From the NCBI RefSeq assembly GCF_036669915.1, contig NC_089315.1, positions 14,597,990-14,661,989 of the forward strand: a DNA stretch of 64,000 nucleotides, read 5' to 3'. The notes below the pieces were generated by a model. It ran no database searches and was not told the origin of the DNA. It saw only the letters and a list, made by a program, of their open reading frames with translations. The position numbers were made by a program, and so were the translations under genes. Of this stretch, positions 23,336 to 34,589 are shown piece by piece. Position 1 is the stretch's first letter. Each line of letters begins with the position of its first letter. Source of the stretch: Pocillopora verrucosa (Eukaryota > Cnidaria > Anthozoa > Scleractinia > Pocilloporidae).

Positions 23336-25620
23336 GCCTGCGTGAAAAATGATTACATTGTTAAAACAACAGCACTAAAGAAGCCTTTTTTGATGCATTT
23401 GAATGTTTCCAGGCCATCATTTTCGTTAGGGACCTTAGTAGCTCTCAGCCTCTCTAATTTGTTTCCCAAGCGCTTTTCGCATTTTTCTCTCTAAAAATAA
23501 GAAAAAAAGAAAATCCTCCTGGATTTTAGTCACAAGGGAGGAGATGATACATTTTTTAGACCTGGTCGACAAGGAAGTAAGGGAGCACTTACAAGAACGA
23601 GAACTGGGTATGAGTTTTTCATGCTCCTCACGCCTTCCTCGGCCAATATGGCGGCTAAAATTTATGTCTTTTGTAAAGTAGGACGGCCATGTCCAATAAC
23701 TTAGGTCAACTCGTCTTGTTCCCTTTTTCCCAGGTTCTCCCTATGAAGCTTAAAAGAGAGTGGACGGTAGCCATCTCGAAACCTACTGAGAAGGGGTTTG
23801 TGGGGAATGGTGCCCAAGGATCATCCAAGCATTTTAGACACATAACTGCTCGTTTCCAGGAGAACTTATAGTAACTAGCATCCACGTCACGTTCTTGATC
23901 AAAATTTTGAAGCCAAAAAAATACAACATTGTAGATCGGCAGGAAATTATTGCAACCACTGAAACTTCAAATACAAAGAAGAGCTCTGTAAAATTATAAT
24001 TTAAAGACAAAACGCAAAGCAGAAAGAATTCGACCAATTTCCAGCCAACTAATTAGTCAGAGTTCGGCTAATAACGCTTATATCGTGTTCTGTGCGTTAA
24101 GAATATCCGGTACGCTATCCGTTAATGAAGTGTAAATATTCCAAAAGTAACTTTGGTTATCTGAACATCGAACTATTATAGTAGTGTGTACAAACAGGAA
24201 GCACAAGCCGTAAGAGTGAACATCGATCGCTTTGAAGGAAGAGACGAACACGAACAGGTCTTATGACGCTTTGTTTTCATTAAATAGTTCAGTCATATTA
24301 CACAATATAAATTCTACTTTATATTTACATATTTCGCTCAGTTCATTTACCCTCCACTTTTTCGTTTCCTCCAACAAAATTTAAGGCTGGGTTTTGAGCT
24401 TCTCTTTAAAGGTTAAGTTAAGGGAAAATACTCTGGCGCAATATGACTCTGGAGGGGGGAATGCGACTATCCAAGATTTCACCCAAAGCAGCAATTTTTT
24501 TATCCTCTCTTTTTCCTCCGCCTTCGATTGCCTCGTGCAACAAAATCAACGAGAAAGGGACACAACTTGTGTCCTGTGGTTCAGAGATCTTGTTTTGGTG
24601 ATTAAGATCATGATGTTCGTGAAAACTTAGCTTAGACGTTTTGTGACTAATAACTGAATGATACTCGCTACTTCGGTCCTGAACTTTGGCGGTTTATCAC
24701 AGTAACGAGCGACTACACAGCAACCTTAAGGTTATTAAATCATAAACAGAAGAGCACAATCTATCAAACACTCTACTAAACAGGGTAAAAGGGCTATCAT
24801 CTGTGTAATAACAATTGTTGGACTCCATAATACGAGTGGCCAAAGCTATTTAGCATGTATGTGGATACTGATCAGTGTTCCTTGATCGAGGAAGGATCTC
24901 CTTCTGTGATAAACATTTCGTCGTAAACAAGATGGGGGTGATGAAAATCCTATCACTTTTAAGGCTCGACTATTTTCACACCAGTAACGTTTCCTTTAAA
25001 TTGTCCCCACCAGAGAACAAGGCCTGCTTGTGCGATGTCACAGTTTGCCTTCTGAGTTGCAATTTCATCCCCTGAAAGGACTCTGCTCCAAAGATTGACT
25101 TCTGTTACCTCACCCGGCCCAAAGCTATCTTCGATACCAAAGCCCCCTCCTACTTTATCTTGGTCTTGTCCAATGATAACTGTTCCGCCGGCTGGTATCT
25201 GATGATCTTTTTTCAAGTCTGTTCCAGAGATTTGAAGTTGTCCAGATAAAGCTGCCAGTAGCCTTTGGTGTTTTTCCAGGTAACGCAAATGTGATGCCAC
25301 GTGGTATCATTAATTTTGACTCTGGCGTCTGTATCACTTAGAAAATGAACATAAACAATTAAAACTATGTTAGAAACTCGTTTCTTGACTGATTGCGGTC
25401 CAATTCAATGTGGCATCAGGATTGGTTGTTCACCCTTATTTGAACTGTTTCGACTTTCTGGGCCTCATCAGTGCAATGCTAATGTTAGGAAGGAGGTGTA
25501 AGCATTTAGCTACCCCGAATGATACCACAATTGTGGTATCATCCAACCCATGTCAGAGGACTTGTGAGAATGCACAATGGCGAGACATGACTCCTCCTAA
25601 ATAGAGTGCTCAATTTGGAC

Positions 25621-25785
25621 ATAAAATAAATAAATGACACTCTTGATATATCTCCCATTCCAGCAGCTCACACGACGTTGTAAACATGCATTCCAATTCT
25701 ATATGTAGCACTATATGCATGTTTACAACGTCGTGTGAGCTGCTGGAACGGGAGATATATTACGAGTATCATTTATTTATTTTAT
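25621..25785. repeat. Large imperfect palindrome, arms ~70 bp
   Basis: Arms at about 25621-25691 and 25715-25785 around a 23-nt loop, in intron 4 of pseudogene C. The right arm matches single-copy sequence in genes A, B, D and F ('gtgtgagctgctggaatgggaga'); the left arm is its inverted copy and replaces the AT microsatellite. One arm carries a C-for-T change that the copy in gene E lacks. Confidence 0.9.
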
Positions 25786-26199
25786 TCGAAAAGAGAAAGA
25801 CTCCGTTTTTGCGGGAATTCACTGTGCAATTTTTCTTGCTCACGGAAATTCTCAAACTCCATACACTCAACTTTCAACACGCCATAGCACTTAATTTTGT
25901 CATTAACAATGATTTAACCACTAGACTCGTTTAATTATTTATTTTTAAGTCGCTTGGGAACAAAAACGAGTTAACTTTGTTGCTAACCACGCCAAAACCA
26001 TCAGAAGCCTCGCTAATACTCCGCTGGGAGCACTTCAGCCCATTGCGGGAACAGGCATATTATTTTTTTAACGTGAGCCAAAGTAAGTGTGAATCTCGCG
26101 TGAAGGAAGGAGCTCAAAGAATTCATCTTCACTTCCCTATCTCGCGCGTAATTCGCCGTTCATTCCAGTATATTTTTAATTCTCCTCTATCTTTTTCTA

Positions 26200-26430
26200 G
26201 TGCGTTATTGTGTTGTGTTCTTGGGCGACAGACTTTATTCTTACAGTGCTTCACTCCACCCAGGAGTATTACGGCACACTGTCGGGGAAACCGAATGAAA
26301 TGCTGAAATTGCAACAGATAAACATCCCATCCAAGGGGAAGTATTAATACTCCTACTGGTCGCTTTATTTAAAAAAAAATCGGTATACGGTTTGGTTGGA
26401 TGGGCCATTTGACTCAAGTACATACTATTT
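26200..26430 (+). repeat. Decayed SINE relic in intron 4 of gene C
   Basis: Same ancestral relic as in the other units, with 'ccacccagg' and 'aatactcctactggtcgctt'. Confidence 0.65.
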
Positions 26431-27512
26431 CTATCGTGTTTGTCACATCACTTACTCATTTTCCGAGGCGTCTATAGAGATCCTAATTCCTGGGAAAAAC
26501 AGACAAACGTAGAAGGCATTCCCATAACGTGCTCCAATAGTCGCATAACTGTAGAGGCACTGGCTACCAATCAAATTTGTATCCTTCATTTTGACAAAAA
26601 GGCACATAGTAAATTCCGAGAGACTAGACGAGGTGGCGTTTGTTATGCTGGCGTAACTCTTTATGCTAGGCTGTCCAAAGACCATTCGGTAAGCTGTAGG
26701 AAACAACAAAACACAATCTTCTTTACTCCAGTTTCACTGAAATGACAAAGCGACTCTTAAATTGGATGAATCTCACTGCGAAATTTCCGGATTAGTCTTG
26801 TTTCAGAAATTATTTTATATCTCAAGTCCGCTACCGGATCACGTACGTAACTGATAAACACTAAGTGCAAAGGGTTCTGTGTAAAAAAACAACTCTTTAA
26901 GAAATAAATAGGCCAGAGAATTCCGAATGAGAGGATTATTCAGCTAGGAGGGGAAATACAAAAGTAATCCTAACGGTTATTGCAACAGATCCCCAGAGTA
27001 AAGATTGTCTTTGTTTTTTGAAAAATCTTGCTTTGGCTTCCACATGGCTACCACGCACACCAGAGAGAAAGATCCAAAAAAAAGTACCTTGAGCGCTCTG
27101 AGATGTCAAAGCTAGCTTGTCGTGTTCTCCTAAATAGGTGTCTGAGCTGGTTTGAAATTATTCTAACCGCTTGAGCGAAAAAAAAAAACCTATAAAAAGG
27201 TATAAACTTTTCACTACTATTTAAAATCCAACAGTTACTTTCTACTTCTTTTGCCCTTTAACCCCTAAGAGTGACTAGCATATAATTTCTCCCTACAATG
27301 TCAGCGCTGAATCAAACATTAAGGTCAGGAGAATAAAGGAAATGATCACCAATCAAAGAGGCTTTTGATCAGTTAACAAATTCTCCTCGTCAGCACCTTA
27401 GGAAATGTATAAAGAGCAGTATGGAGAATATGGATACTGATGTTATGTTATGATGTAAAGAGTTAAAAAGAGATAGATTGGATTAATATAAGCATGTTAG
27501 CAACTGCGCAGT

Positions 27513-27583
27513 TACCCCTCCCCTGACCCAACATTAACCTTAAGTTGTTATCAATTGACGATTGTTGGGTCAGGGGAGGGGTA
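27513..27583. repeat. Conserved intronic hairpin, gene C copy
   Basis: 20-bp perfect arms at 27513-27532 and 27564-27583. One pair has changed from A-T to G-C in both arms (ccctGaccc / gggtCaggg) relative to A, B, C' and D. Confidence 0.85.
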
Positions 27584-27780
27584 GGAGCGCAATTACTCAG
27601 ATACTGACATTGATCCAATAAGTTTACAGCGTCCTGTCGCTGACGATTATTAGTTGCGGAAAGTTTTTATGGGAAACCGTTATCAAAATAAAACATTGGC
27701 GTGGTCTGTCTTCAAGAACCTTAATTAATGTCTCATCTAAAACTCTCTAAAATGTTGAATGGTCATCCCCATCTCCACGA

Positions 27781-28080
27781 AAAAGTAAAAAAAAGTAAAG
27801 CCTTTATACAGGCCCAAATGGCCCGTGGGGCCGGTGCTTAACTCAGGTTTCCTTAACATGAAGCGGCTAGGAGTATTGCTACTCCCCCCCGGATGGGATG
27901 CAAGTCCATCGCAGGGTTACCCCCAGCACATTTGCTGGTACCATTTGTACACCTGGGTAAAGAGAAGCACTGTGAGAGTAAAGTGTCTTGCCTAAGAACA
28001 CAACACAATGACCCCGGCCAGGGCTCGAACCCGGACCATTCGATACGGAGTCGAGCGCACTAACCATGAAGCCACCGCGC
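27781..28080 (-). mobile_element. tRNA-derived SINE, full length, in intron 3 of gene C
   Basis: A 300-bp insertion bounded by an 8-bp target duplication CTCCACGA (27773-27780 and 28081-28088); the empty site is visible at 33931-33940. On the minus strand it starts with a tRNA-like head containing an A-box-like TGGCTTCATGG and a B box GGTTCGAGCCC. A conserved body follows (TGTGTTCTTAGGC, TTTACCCAGG), ending in a T-rich tail. Internal pol III promoter boxes would drive its transcription; mobility would depend on a LINE. Confidence 0.9.
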
Positions 28081-30321
28081 CTCCACGAGAGTCCTCCTAA
28101 ATTGGAGAAGGAAGCTTGCGCTCTCAGAATAAGTCATCAAAATACGATGCACGTCTCTACAAACCTGATGAACAAGACAGGCCTTCAATCTTTTCACACT
28201 GCGTCCCGTAAAATCCTGGTGCACAGCTGCAGTTATATTCATTGACTCCGTCTGTACAAGTTCCATTGTTTTTGCAGGGATGGCTGTCACAGGTAACTTT
28301 TTGGGAGTACAAGACAACATTTCAAAAGAGTTGTTGTCAATAAAAAGAAGTTACATCATAGAGCGACTGAACTAACGATCTTCAAACCATATATAATTAA
28401 GTTGGTCTAGCTAATAACGCTTTTGAATCGAAGTAAATCTCTTAAAGCATGTGCGTCACAAAAGCAAGACAATGCAAAATTAAAATTTTTAAGGAAAATA
28501 TCTGATCAAAAAAAGCGTTCGAACGAGGTTTGTTTGCTGGTTTGCAGAAGCTGTCTCGCTAAACTTTTTTGTCACACATAAATTCAACAGGAAAACTGCT
28601 CTCAAGCTTTTCTCGACAGGTACACATTACAGCTTCATTCTACTTTACGAAGTTGTTTCTTACACAGATCAGCACAAGTTTCTCCGGTCCAAGGGGGCTT
28701 GCATTCGCATGAATAAGTTTGCTTTTTCTTGTCATAAAAACACACACCACCATTTGAACAGGTACTGGCTGCCAGTCGGCAATCCTAAATAGAAAGAGTA
28801 GCCGATGGAATAATGAGAAGAATATAAATAAACATAAATATGCTGCAAAATTATTTCACTTTCCTACTGATGGATAACAACAATTCGCTGGAAAATAGTC
28901 ACGCTCTCACCTACGGCGTTTTTTCTATCTCCTACATCCAGCTCCAACAACCGGGTAGGTATCAAGCCAACCCTATCGCCAAATTGAACTAAACAATTTA
29001 TCTGTCCTCAGCAATTGTTCAACAAACTTCCAGAACATGATTTACAAAGTGGTAATGCTTAGGCAAAATCACTGGGGTAAACGTTTATTGACACTAACAA
29101 CGAAAAAAAACACTTAACTATTATTATTAGCATTTCAAAGTGCTAGGGAAATTTGATTGTTTAGTCTTTGAAATACTGTTCATCAAGAATCTCAAGCCTA
29201 ATTTAAATATCCAGACGGAATCCATACGTGCCAAACTTTTTGTTTAATTACTGTTTAGCCAATGTCGAAACGTCGTCGTTTTTTAGCAATCTTAAAATGT
29301 TTTTCAGAAATGTTTTATCGCAATCATTTAGTCAAATGTTTTTCTAAATCACTTCTTCTTTGTATCAAAAAAACACTGGCTGCCTAAAGATTTTGTTTTT
29401 AACTATGCATTTAGTCAACATCTACAAGTACATGTATTGGCAGAATTACAAACGAATTCAAGGTGTTATTTTATTAATGGTCTAGCTTCTATAAACTTTA
29501 GTTCAAAACTATTACATATTCAAAGACAGTAATATGCGATTCGCAACAACCTCAAGCTTACTTACGGTGGAATTACTGCACTTTTTTGTAATGCAAATGG
29601 AAAAAAAAGCCGGCAGCCATTAACGGCTGCGGTCGGCATATAATTTCAAATATCTCGATCAAACAATGATGTTTCTAAATTCCTACATTTGCTGAAAAAC
29701 GAGTTCATATAAAAGGGAATAAAAGAAAGCGTATGCACCATTTCCAAAACTTGCTTCTGTTGGCAAGCATCAGTTCTAGTTTTATGTTATTTACAAAAAT
29801 TTGCACAATTAGTTAATGGTTTTCTTTAATGTGCATACATTTGCATAGCAATTGGTGATTTTACCTATTACTAAACGCCCGATGAAATATATTTTTTTTT
29901 GTCTCTCTTTTTTATAATTGTCCTTGTTTAGTTAAAGGAGAAGCATTTTTTTCCGTTTTCGTGAAAAAAAAACTTCTAACCCTCATGCTAAACTGGTTAT
30001 CGATGAATGCTATCATGAAAGGTCTCAAAAGTCGGCGGCGTAACAATCAGACTTGGAAGTTTGAGGAGCAGGTTTGAAGTTTGTTGAAGTACACCAGGCG
30101 TTTTTCAAACAAGACTGACTACACCAAACTAAACTAGGGGACTCAAACCGTTTAACAACGAAACCTTTAAGCTGCTTATTTGTCAACGTTGTGAAATACG
30201 CTGATCGAGAAAGAGCAGACGATTCTACTCCTGCGTGGAAAACCGCGCAGAGTGATATAACTCCTCGAAAGAAGACAAAGAGGAGAGTGTTTTCAACTCC
30301 CATCACCAAAAATGTCATCAC

Positions 30322-30799
30322 ATAATGAGTGTTTACTGTCTTTCCCGATGTCCTTAGGGATGTACCCCACGAAATCCGAATTTTGATTGGCCAACTTCAG
30401 CGTAATTTAGGCAATAATACTCGGATGCCTAACAGAAAAGATTATACATGATAACCAGCTGAATGACAGTGTGGTTTGAACTTTCAAATGCATTATGCAC
30501 AGGTAATAACATGATTTCGAGCAAAATTTTGTGTTGATAAGCACGAGTAAATTTTCAAAGTCGACAAAATTGCATGAGCCCCTTGGTCGAGTGCGATGTG
30601 TAGTCTGGAAAATTTATAAGTGCTTATTTACACCAAATTGCACGAGAAATCATATTGTTGCTTGTTAATAATTTACATGAAAAACGCATCACAGAAAGTC
30701 AAAACGGACAAAACTTTGTAGCGCGTGCATGCTGTTTGTAATTTGCACTCGTCCTACAACTTTGCACTCGTGTTAGTATAGGTAATCACATGATTTCGA

Positions 30800-30835
<36 letters not shown>

Positions 30836-32784
30836 TTAAAGACTAACAAAATTGTTAGTGCTTGTTTATTCCAAATTGCACGAGAAAAATCATGTGATTA
30901 CGTGTTAATAATATACATGGAAAAATACGAGATGGCTTATCATAATTAAACGTAAGCAAAGCGCGCGCGTCAAGTGCAAAAATAATTTATTCAAACCTTG
31001 CGTTCGGTCAAAACAACCGCGTACGATCAAAACAATAATAAATTATGCAATGATATCTTCACATCTTTAAGGTGCAAAAAAGTTCAAAGTTGGGCTAAAC
31101 AGTTCAAGGAATAGTTCATTCTGTGTCCGAATCACTTTCGATGAAATGGAATCGTCGTTTCCGAGGTTTAACCATGTTTGTTTTTAATTTCGGCGTGTGA
31201 TCGCTCGAGCAAAGTGTTAAGCTGGGTCGGCTCGTAATTTCGATTTCCTGGGCAATTCCCTTCTCTAAACACCACTTTTTCCAAACCGAAAACCAAAAAG
31301 CAGTGCTTTTTACAGCGTTTTCGTTGTTTAAGCTGTTTTTCAGCTGCGGTGGCGAAAGAAAACCTACTTAAAACGCCGACCATTGCTTCGCTCGCAAATT
31401 TTCAGCGTAGCCAAATGTTACGACATCTAAGGCTCACATTTGATTGGCTATCTGTGAGTTTCTTTGATTATTGACCATTCAGAATGTCTGGTTTGTTACT
31501 TTCTTTGCACTGAATTAACCCTCTTCTGAAAACTGCGTTTTTCTTAACCAATCAGAACTAAGTAATTTTTTCATGTATGTTAATACATAAAAAAATGCAC
31601 TCGTTTTCGGCCAATCAGACGCGCGTGACTTTTTAATGTATATTTATACATATCAAATTCAAAATGAAATGATTCATTCACGTGAATCACTAGAATTGTA
31701 AAGTCAAGTGTGGAAGCCTAAACAACAATAAATCATTTAAAGCTATGACAAACTTTTGTTGGAACTATTTTCAAATTAATGACGGACACTATACAAATCG
31801 GCTTCATGAAAACCTCATCCACTTATCCAAATTATCTACTTAACGTCAAACGTTTATGAGATAACAAGCACGAAATGCATGCTAAGATCAAAATTAGAGA
31901 AAGGACTTGCTTAAAGTGAGCTCGTATTCCATAGGCCACACCTCCCATGACAAATGTACCACTTTGATCGACACTGAAATTGGTCATTTTAAGGAATACG
32001 CCACACTTCGTAACAAGCAAACAAAAAGAAAACAGAATTTCTGACCATATGCCATCTTCTAGACGGAAACTAGACAGGTGAATTCATCATCATGCGGTAA
32101 AATAGCAAAGTATTGGATAATTGATCATGAATATTCCTCGTTGAATACAACGTAAGAGTGAACATCGATCACTTTGAAGGAAGAGACGAACACGAACAAT
32201 TCTTTAACACTTTGTTTTCATTAAATAGTTCAGTCATATTACACAATATATATTCTACTTAATATTTACATATTTCGCTCAGGTCATTTACCCTCCACTT
32301 TTTCGTTTTTTCTGACAAAATTTAAGGCTGGGTTTTGAGCTTTTCTTTAAAGGTTAAGTTAAGGGAAAATACTCTGGCGCAATATAACTCTGGAGACATC
32401 AACTATCCAAGATTTCACTTAAGGCAGCAGTGTTTTTTATCCTCACTTTTTTCGCCGCCTTCGATAGAAATCAATAAGAAAGGGACACAACTTGTGCCAT
32501 GTGGTTCAGAGATCTTGTTTTGGTGATTGAGATCATGACATTCGCGCACAATTATCTTAAACGTTTCGTGGCTAATAACTGAATGATGCTCGCTACTTCA
32601 GTCCTGAACTTTGGCGTTTCATCAACAGTAACGAGCGACTAGAGAGCAACCTTTAAGGCTATCAAATCTTAAATTGAAGGGTGCTATCTATCAAACACTC
32701 TACTGAACTGGATAAAAGGGCTGTTATCTGTGTAATAACAATTGTTGGACTCTATAATACGAGTGGTCAAAACTATTTAAGAGA
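30322..32784. other. Intergenic region right of pseudogene C
   Basis: Contains foldback elements (30500-30672, 30779-30905), a block to about 31430 shared with 51600-51909, and the recurrent open block (31832-32020). A shortened copy of the common intergenic block follows (32150-32640). At about 32785 the sequence leaves the unit consensus abruptly. No gene is supported. Confidence 0.5.
30779..30905. repeat. Foldback (MITE-like) element, internally deleted
   Basis: Inverted arms 'taatcacatgatttcgagtg' and its complement flank a shortened loop. The copy at 51296-51470 keeps about 55 more bases in the centre. A related foldback lies just left, at 30500-30672. Confidence 0.75.
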
Positions 32785-33280
32785 AGATGTCAGCATCCAT
32801 CGAGAAAATTTGAAATATTGTGGCAAGTCGCCCAAAATTAGTTTTCTCTCCTACTTTCATATTTTGTTGACCAATATGTTCTAATAATTGTGGTGTAGTT
32901 TTTTTTGCGAAAATATATTTTAGTTTTCGAGAAATGACTTTTTTCGTTCGACCGCTCAAATATGCAAATTTTCACCGTGAATATTACCCGAGTTGTGTGA
33001 CTTCATGTAACGAATGTACTGGACCTACGGTATTTCTGTGAACATAACCCTTTGTTTTATCATTTAAACTTAATCCCCTGTCGTTATTGAAGCTTCCAAG
33101 GAAAAAATTTATTTTTTGGTGAATATTTTTGTCCGACATACTTTTCCTATGTCGAAAAGTAGCATGAAAACAAAGACAATTTTAACAATGACCGATATGA
33201 CACAATCTACTGAACTTCAGGCTTTTAAAAGACCAAAGGATGGTTATAAAGTTACAGTAAAAATTTCCTTGTGTATTTGC
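32785..33280. other. Sequence island not shared with other units
   Basis: About 500 bp replaces the last pentraxin exon and half of intron 4 where unit C' would have them. The left flank ends in the unit motif 'caaaactattta'; the right flank resumes inside the SINE relic. It has no convincing frame and no second copy in the window. It may be a fragment of another repeat or filler DNA at a deletion junction. Confidence 0.55.
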
Positions 33281-33357
33281 GAATGAAATGCTGAAATTGC
33301 AATGGATTAGCATCCAATCCTGGGGGGAAGTATTAATACTCCTACGAGTCGCTTTAT
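33281..33357 (+). repeat. Truncated SINE relic, unit C'
   Basis: Only the end of the ancestral intron-4 relic remains. It is joined directly to DNA that lies right of pentraxin exon 1 in other units, so that exon is deleted here. Confidence 0.6.
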
Positions 33358-33671
33358 GCATGCATCTTTCTCTCGTACGCACGCCAGAGAGAAAGATGCA
33401 AAAAAAAGTACCTTGAGCGCTTTAACCCCTAAGAGTGACTAGCATCTAATTTCTCCCTACAATGTCAGCGCTGAATCAAACATCAAGGTCAGGAGAATAA
33501 AGGAAATGATCACCAATCAAAGAGGCTTTTGATCGGTAAACAAATTCTCTTTGTCAGCACCTTAGGAAATGTATAAAGAACAGCATGGAGAATATGCATA
33601 CTGATGTTATGGTGTAAAGAGTTAAAAGGTGATAGATTGGATTAATATAAGTATGCGAGCAACTACGCACT

Positions 33672-33742
33672 TACCCCTCCCCTAACCCAACATTAACCTT
33701 AACTTGTTATCAATTGACGATTGTTGGGTTAGGGGAGGGGTA
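33672..33742. repeat. Conserved intronic hairpin, unit C' copy
   Basis: Perfect 20-bp arms at 33672-33691 and 33723-33742, with the A-T form of the variable pair. Confidence 0.85.
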
Positions 33743-34009
33743 GGAGCGCAGTTGCTCAGATACTGACATTGATCCAATAAGTTTACAGCGTCCTGTCGCT
33801 GACGATTATTAGTTGTGGAAAGTTTTTATAAGAAACCGTAATCAAAATAAAACATTGGCGTGGTCTGTCTTCAAGAATCTTTATTAATGTCTCATCTAAA
33901 ACTCTCTAAAATATTAATTGGTCATCTGCATCTCCACGAGAGTCCTCCTAAATTGGAGAAGGAAGCTCTCAGAATATGTCATCAAAATACGATACACTTC
34001 TCTACAAAC

Positions 34010-34572
34010 CTGATGAACAAGACAGGCCTTCAATCTTTTCACACTGCGTCCCGTGAAATCCTGGTGCACAGCTACAATTATATCCGTGGACTTCATCTGT
34101 GCAAGTTCCATTGTTTTTGCAGGGATGGCTGTCACAAGTAACTTTTTGGGGGTATAAGATAACGTCAAGAATTTTCGTCAATATTATTTTGCTAAACGTC
34201 CTTAGCGACGTAACGTTAATGTTAAAAGAATGAAGAAAAATTGTGGACCCTTTTTGAATTTCCCATATCTTTTCCATTCTTGTCAGTGTTCTATTTAACC
34301 TCTCCATTAAAAAGCTCCATTTTTCTTTGTTTCGTTTCTCTGATTTTAGCTGATTTGTTTGTTTCCAAGTCTCGGAGACAAATATTTTGCGTTGTTTTTG
34401 GCTTGACCGACAGAACTTTACCATCTTCATTCTACTGTTCAAAATTGTTCTTACCCAGCTTAGCACAAGTTTCTCCGGTCCAAGGCGGCTTGCACTTGCA
34501 TGAACAAGTTTGTTTTTTCTCGTCGTACACGCAAGCACCTCCATTTTTACAACTGTTGGCTATTTGGCAGCC
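34010..34572 (-). pseudogene. Unit C': two orphan EGF exons
   Basis: EGF1' (34572-34455) and EGF2' (34141-34010) keep acceptors, donors (CTGG|GTAAG; TCATCAG|GTTTGT), six cysteines each and compatible phases. No PAN exon lies to the right and both pentraxin exons are gone on the left. EGF1' is the most divergent of the array (GCQIANSCKNGGACVYDEKK...CAKLG, one codon shorter), and its 314-bp intron is unrelated to the 367-bp intron 2 of other members. EGF2' resembles that of gene D ([13 protein letters not shown]). It is probably the remnant of a more distant paralog. Use as alternative exons by a neighbour is possible but unsupported. Confidence 0.75.
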
Positions 34573-34589
34573 CTAACAAGAAGCAGTAA

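Larger units (their letters stand above)
22443..24958. other. Intergenic region between genes C and B
   Basis: No gene is firmly supported. It holds sequence with 'caatcggacgcacgtgac' (also at 31610, 42640, 55480 and 63190), the minus-strand open block at 22855-23061, a 22-bp palindrome at 23314-23335 and the common intergenic block at about 23440-24700. The promoter of gene B should lie just right of 22364, but no motif can be defended. Confidence 0.5.
24959..30315 (-). pseudogene. Gene C: PAN-EGF-EGF-pentraxin pseudogene
   Basis: Exons: PAN remnant about 30315-30047, EGF1 28784-28664, EGF2 28296-28165, pentraxin-1 26693-26456, pentraxin-2 25336-24959. Two lesions are seen by comparison with gene E. 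A 490-bp deletion joins PAN codon ...SKSD to intron sequence at about 30046, removing the last cysteine, the end of the domain and the exon 1 donor. A 4-bp deletion near 25244 (after YL in WQLYLDGQL) frameshifts the pentraxin core. The EGF and first pentraxin exons remain open. The rest of the gene is nearly identical to gene E, so inactivation followed the 20-kb duplication. A truncated signal-peptide/PAN product is conceivable but unlikely to be the original protein. Confidence 0.85.
20630..31335. repeat. Proximal copy of the ~10.7-kb near-identical segmental duplication
   Basis: Pairs with about 40650-51909. The offset is about 20016 at 21996, 20024 at 24900, 20028 at 28296 and 20516 after 30047. 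The last step reflects a 490-bp deletion in this copy. Identity is clearly lower before about 21.2 kb and near-complete after it. It includes the PAN exon of B, the B-C intergenic DNA and all of pseudogene C. Confidence 0.85.

Noticed and set aside
26440..26745. Plus-strand open frames of about 100 codons, repeated at 3730, 46467 and 59046
   Set aside because: They are antisense shadows of the first pentraxin exon, which is on the minus strand with consensus splice sites and family homology. Their repetition only reflects the duplication.
27879..28067. Short minus-strand frame and tRNA-like sequence at 27.9-28.1 kb
   Set aside because: It lies wholly inside a SINE. The tRNA-like head is the SINE promoter region and lacks a full cloverleaf context, so it is not called as a tRNA gene.
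31168..31383. Minus-strand frame with NYEPTQLNTLLERSHAEI, related frame at 51625-51858
   Set aside because: The phrase faintly recalls the N-terminal region of Crypton/ZMYM-type proteins, but it is short and the two copies are open in different frames. It is probably a repeat relic; too weak to annotate.
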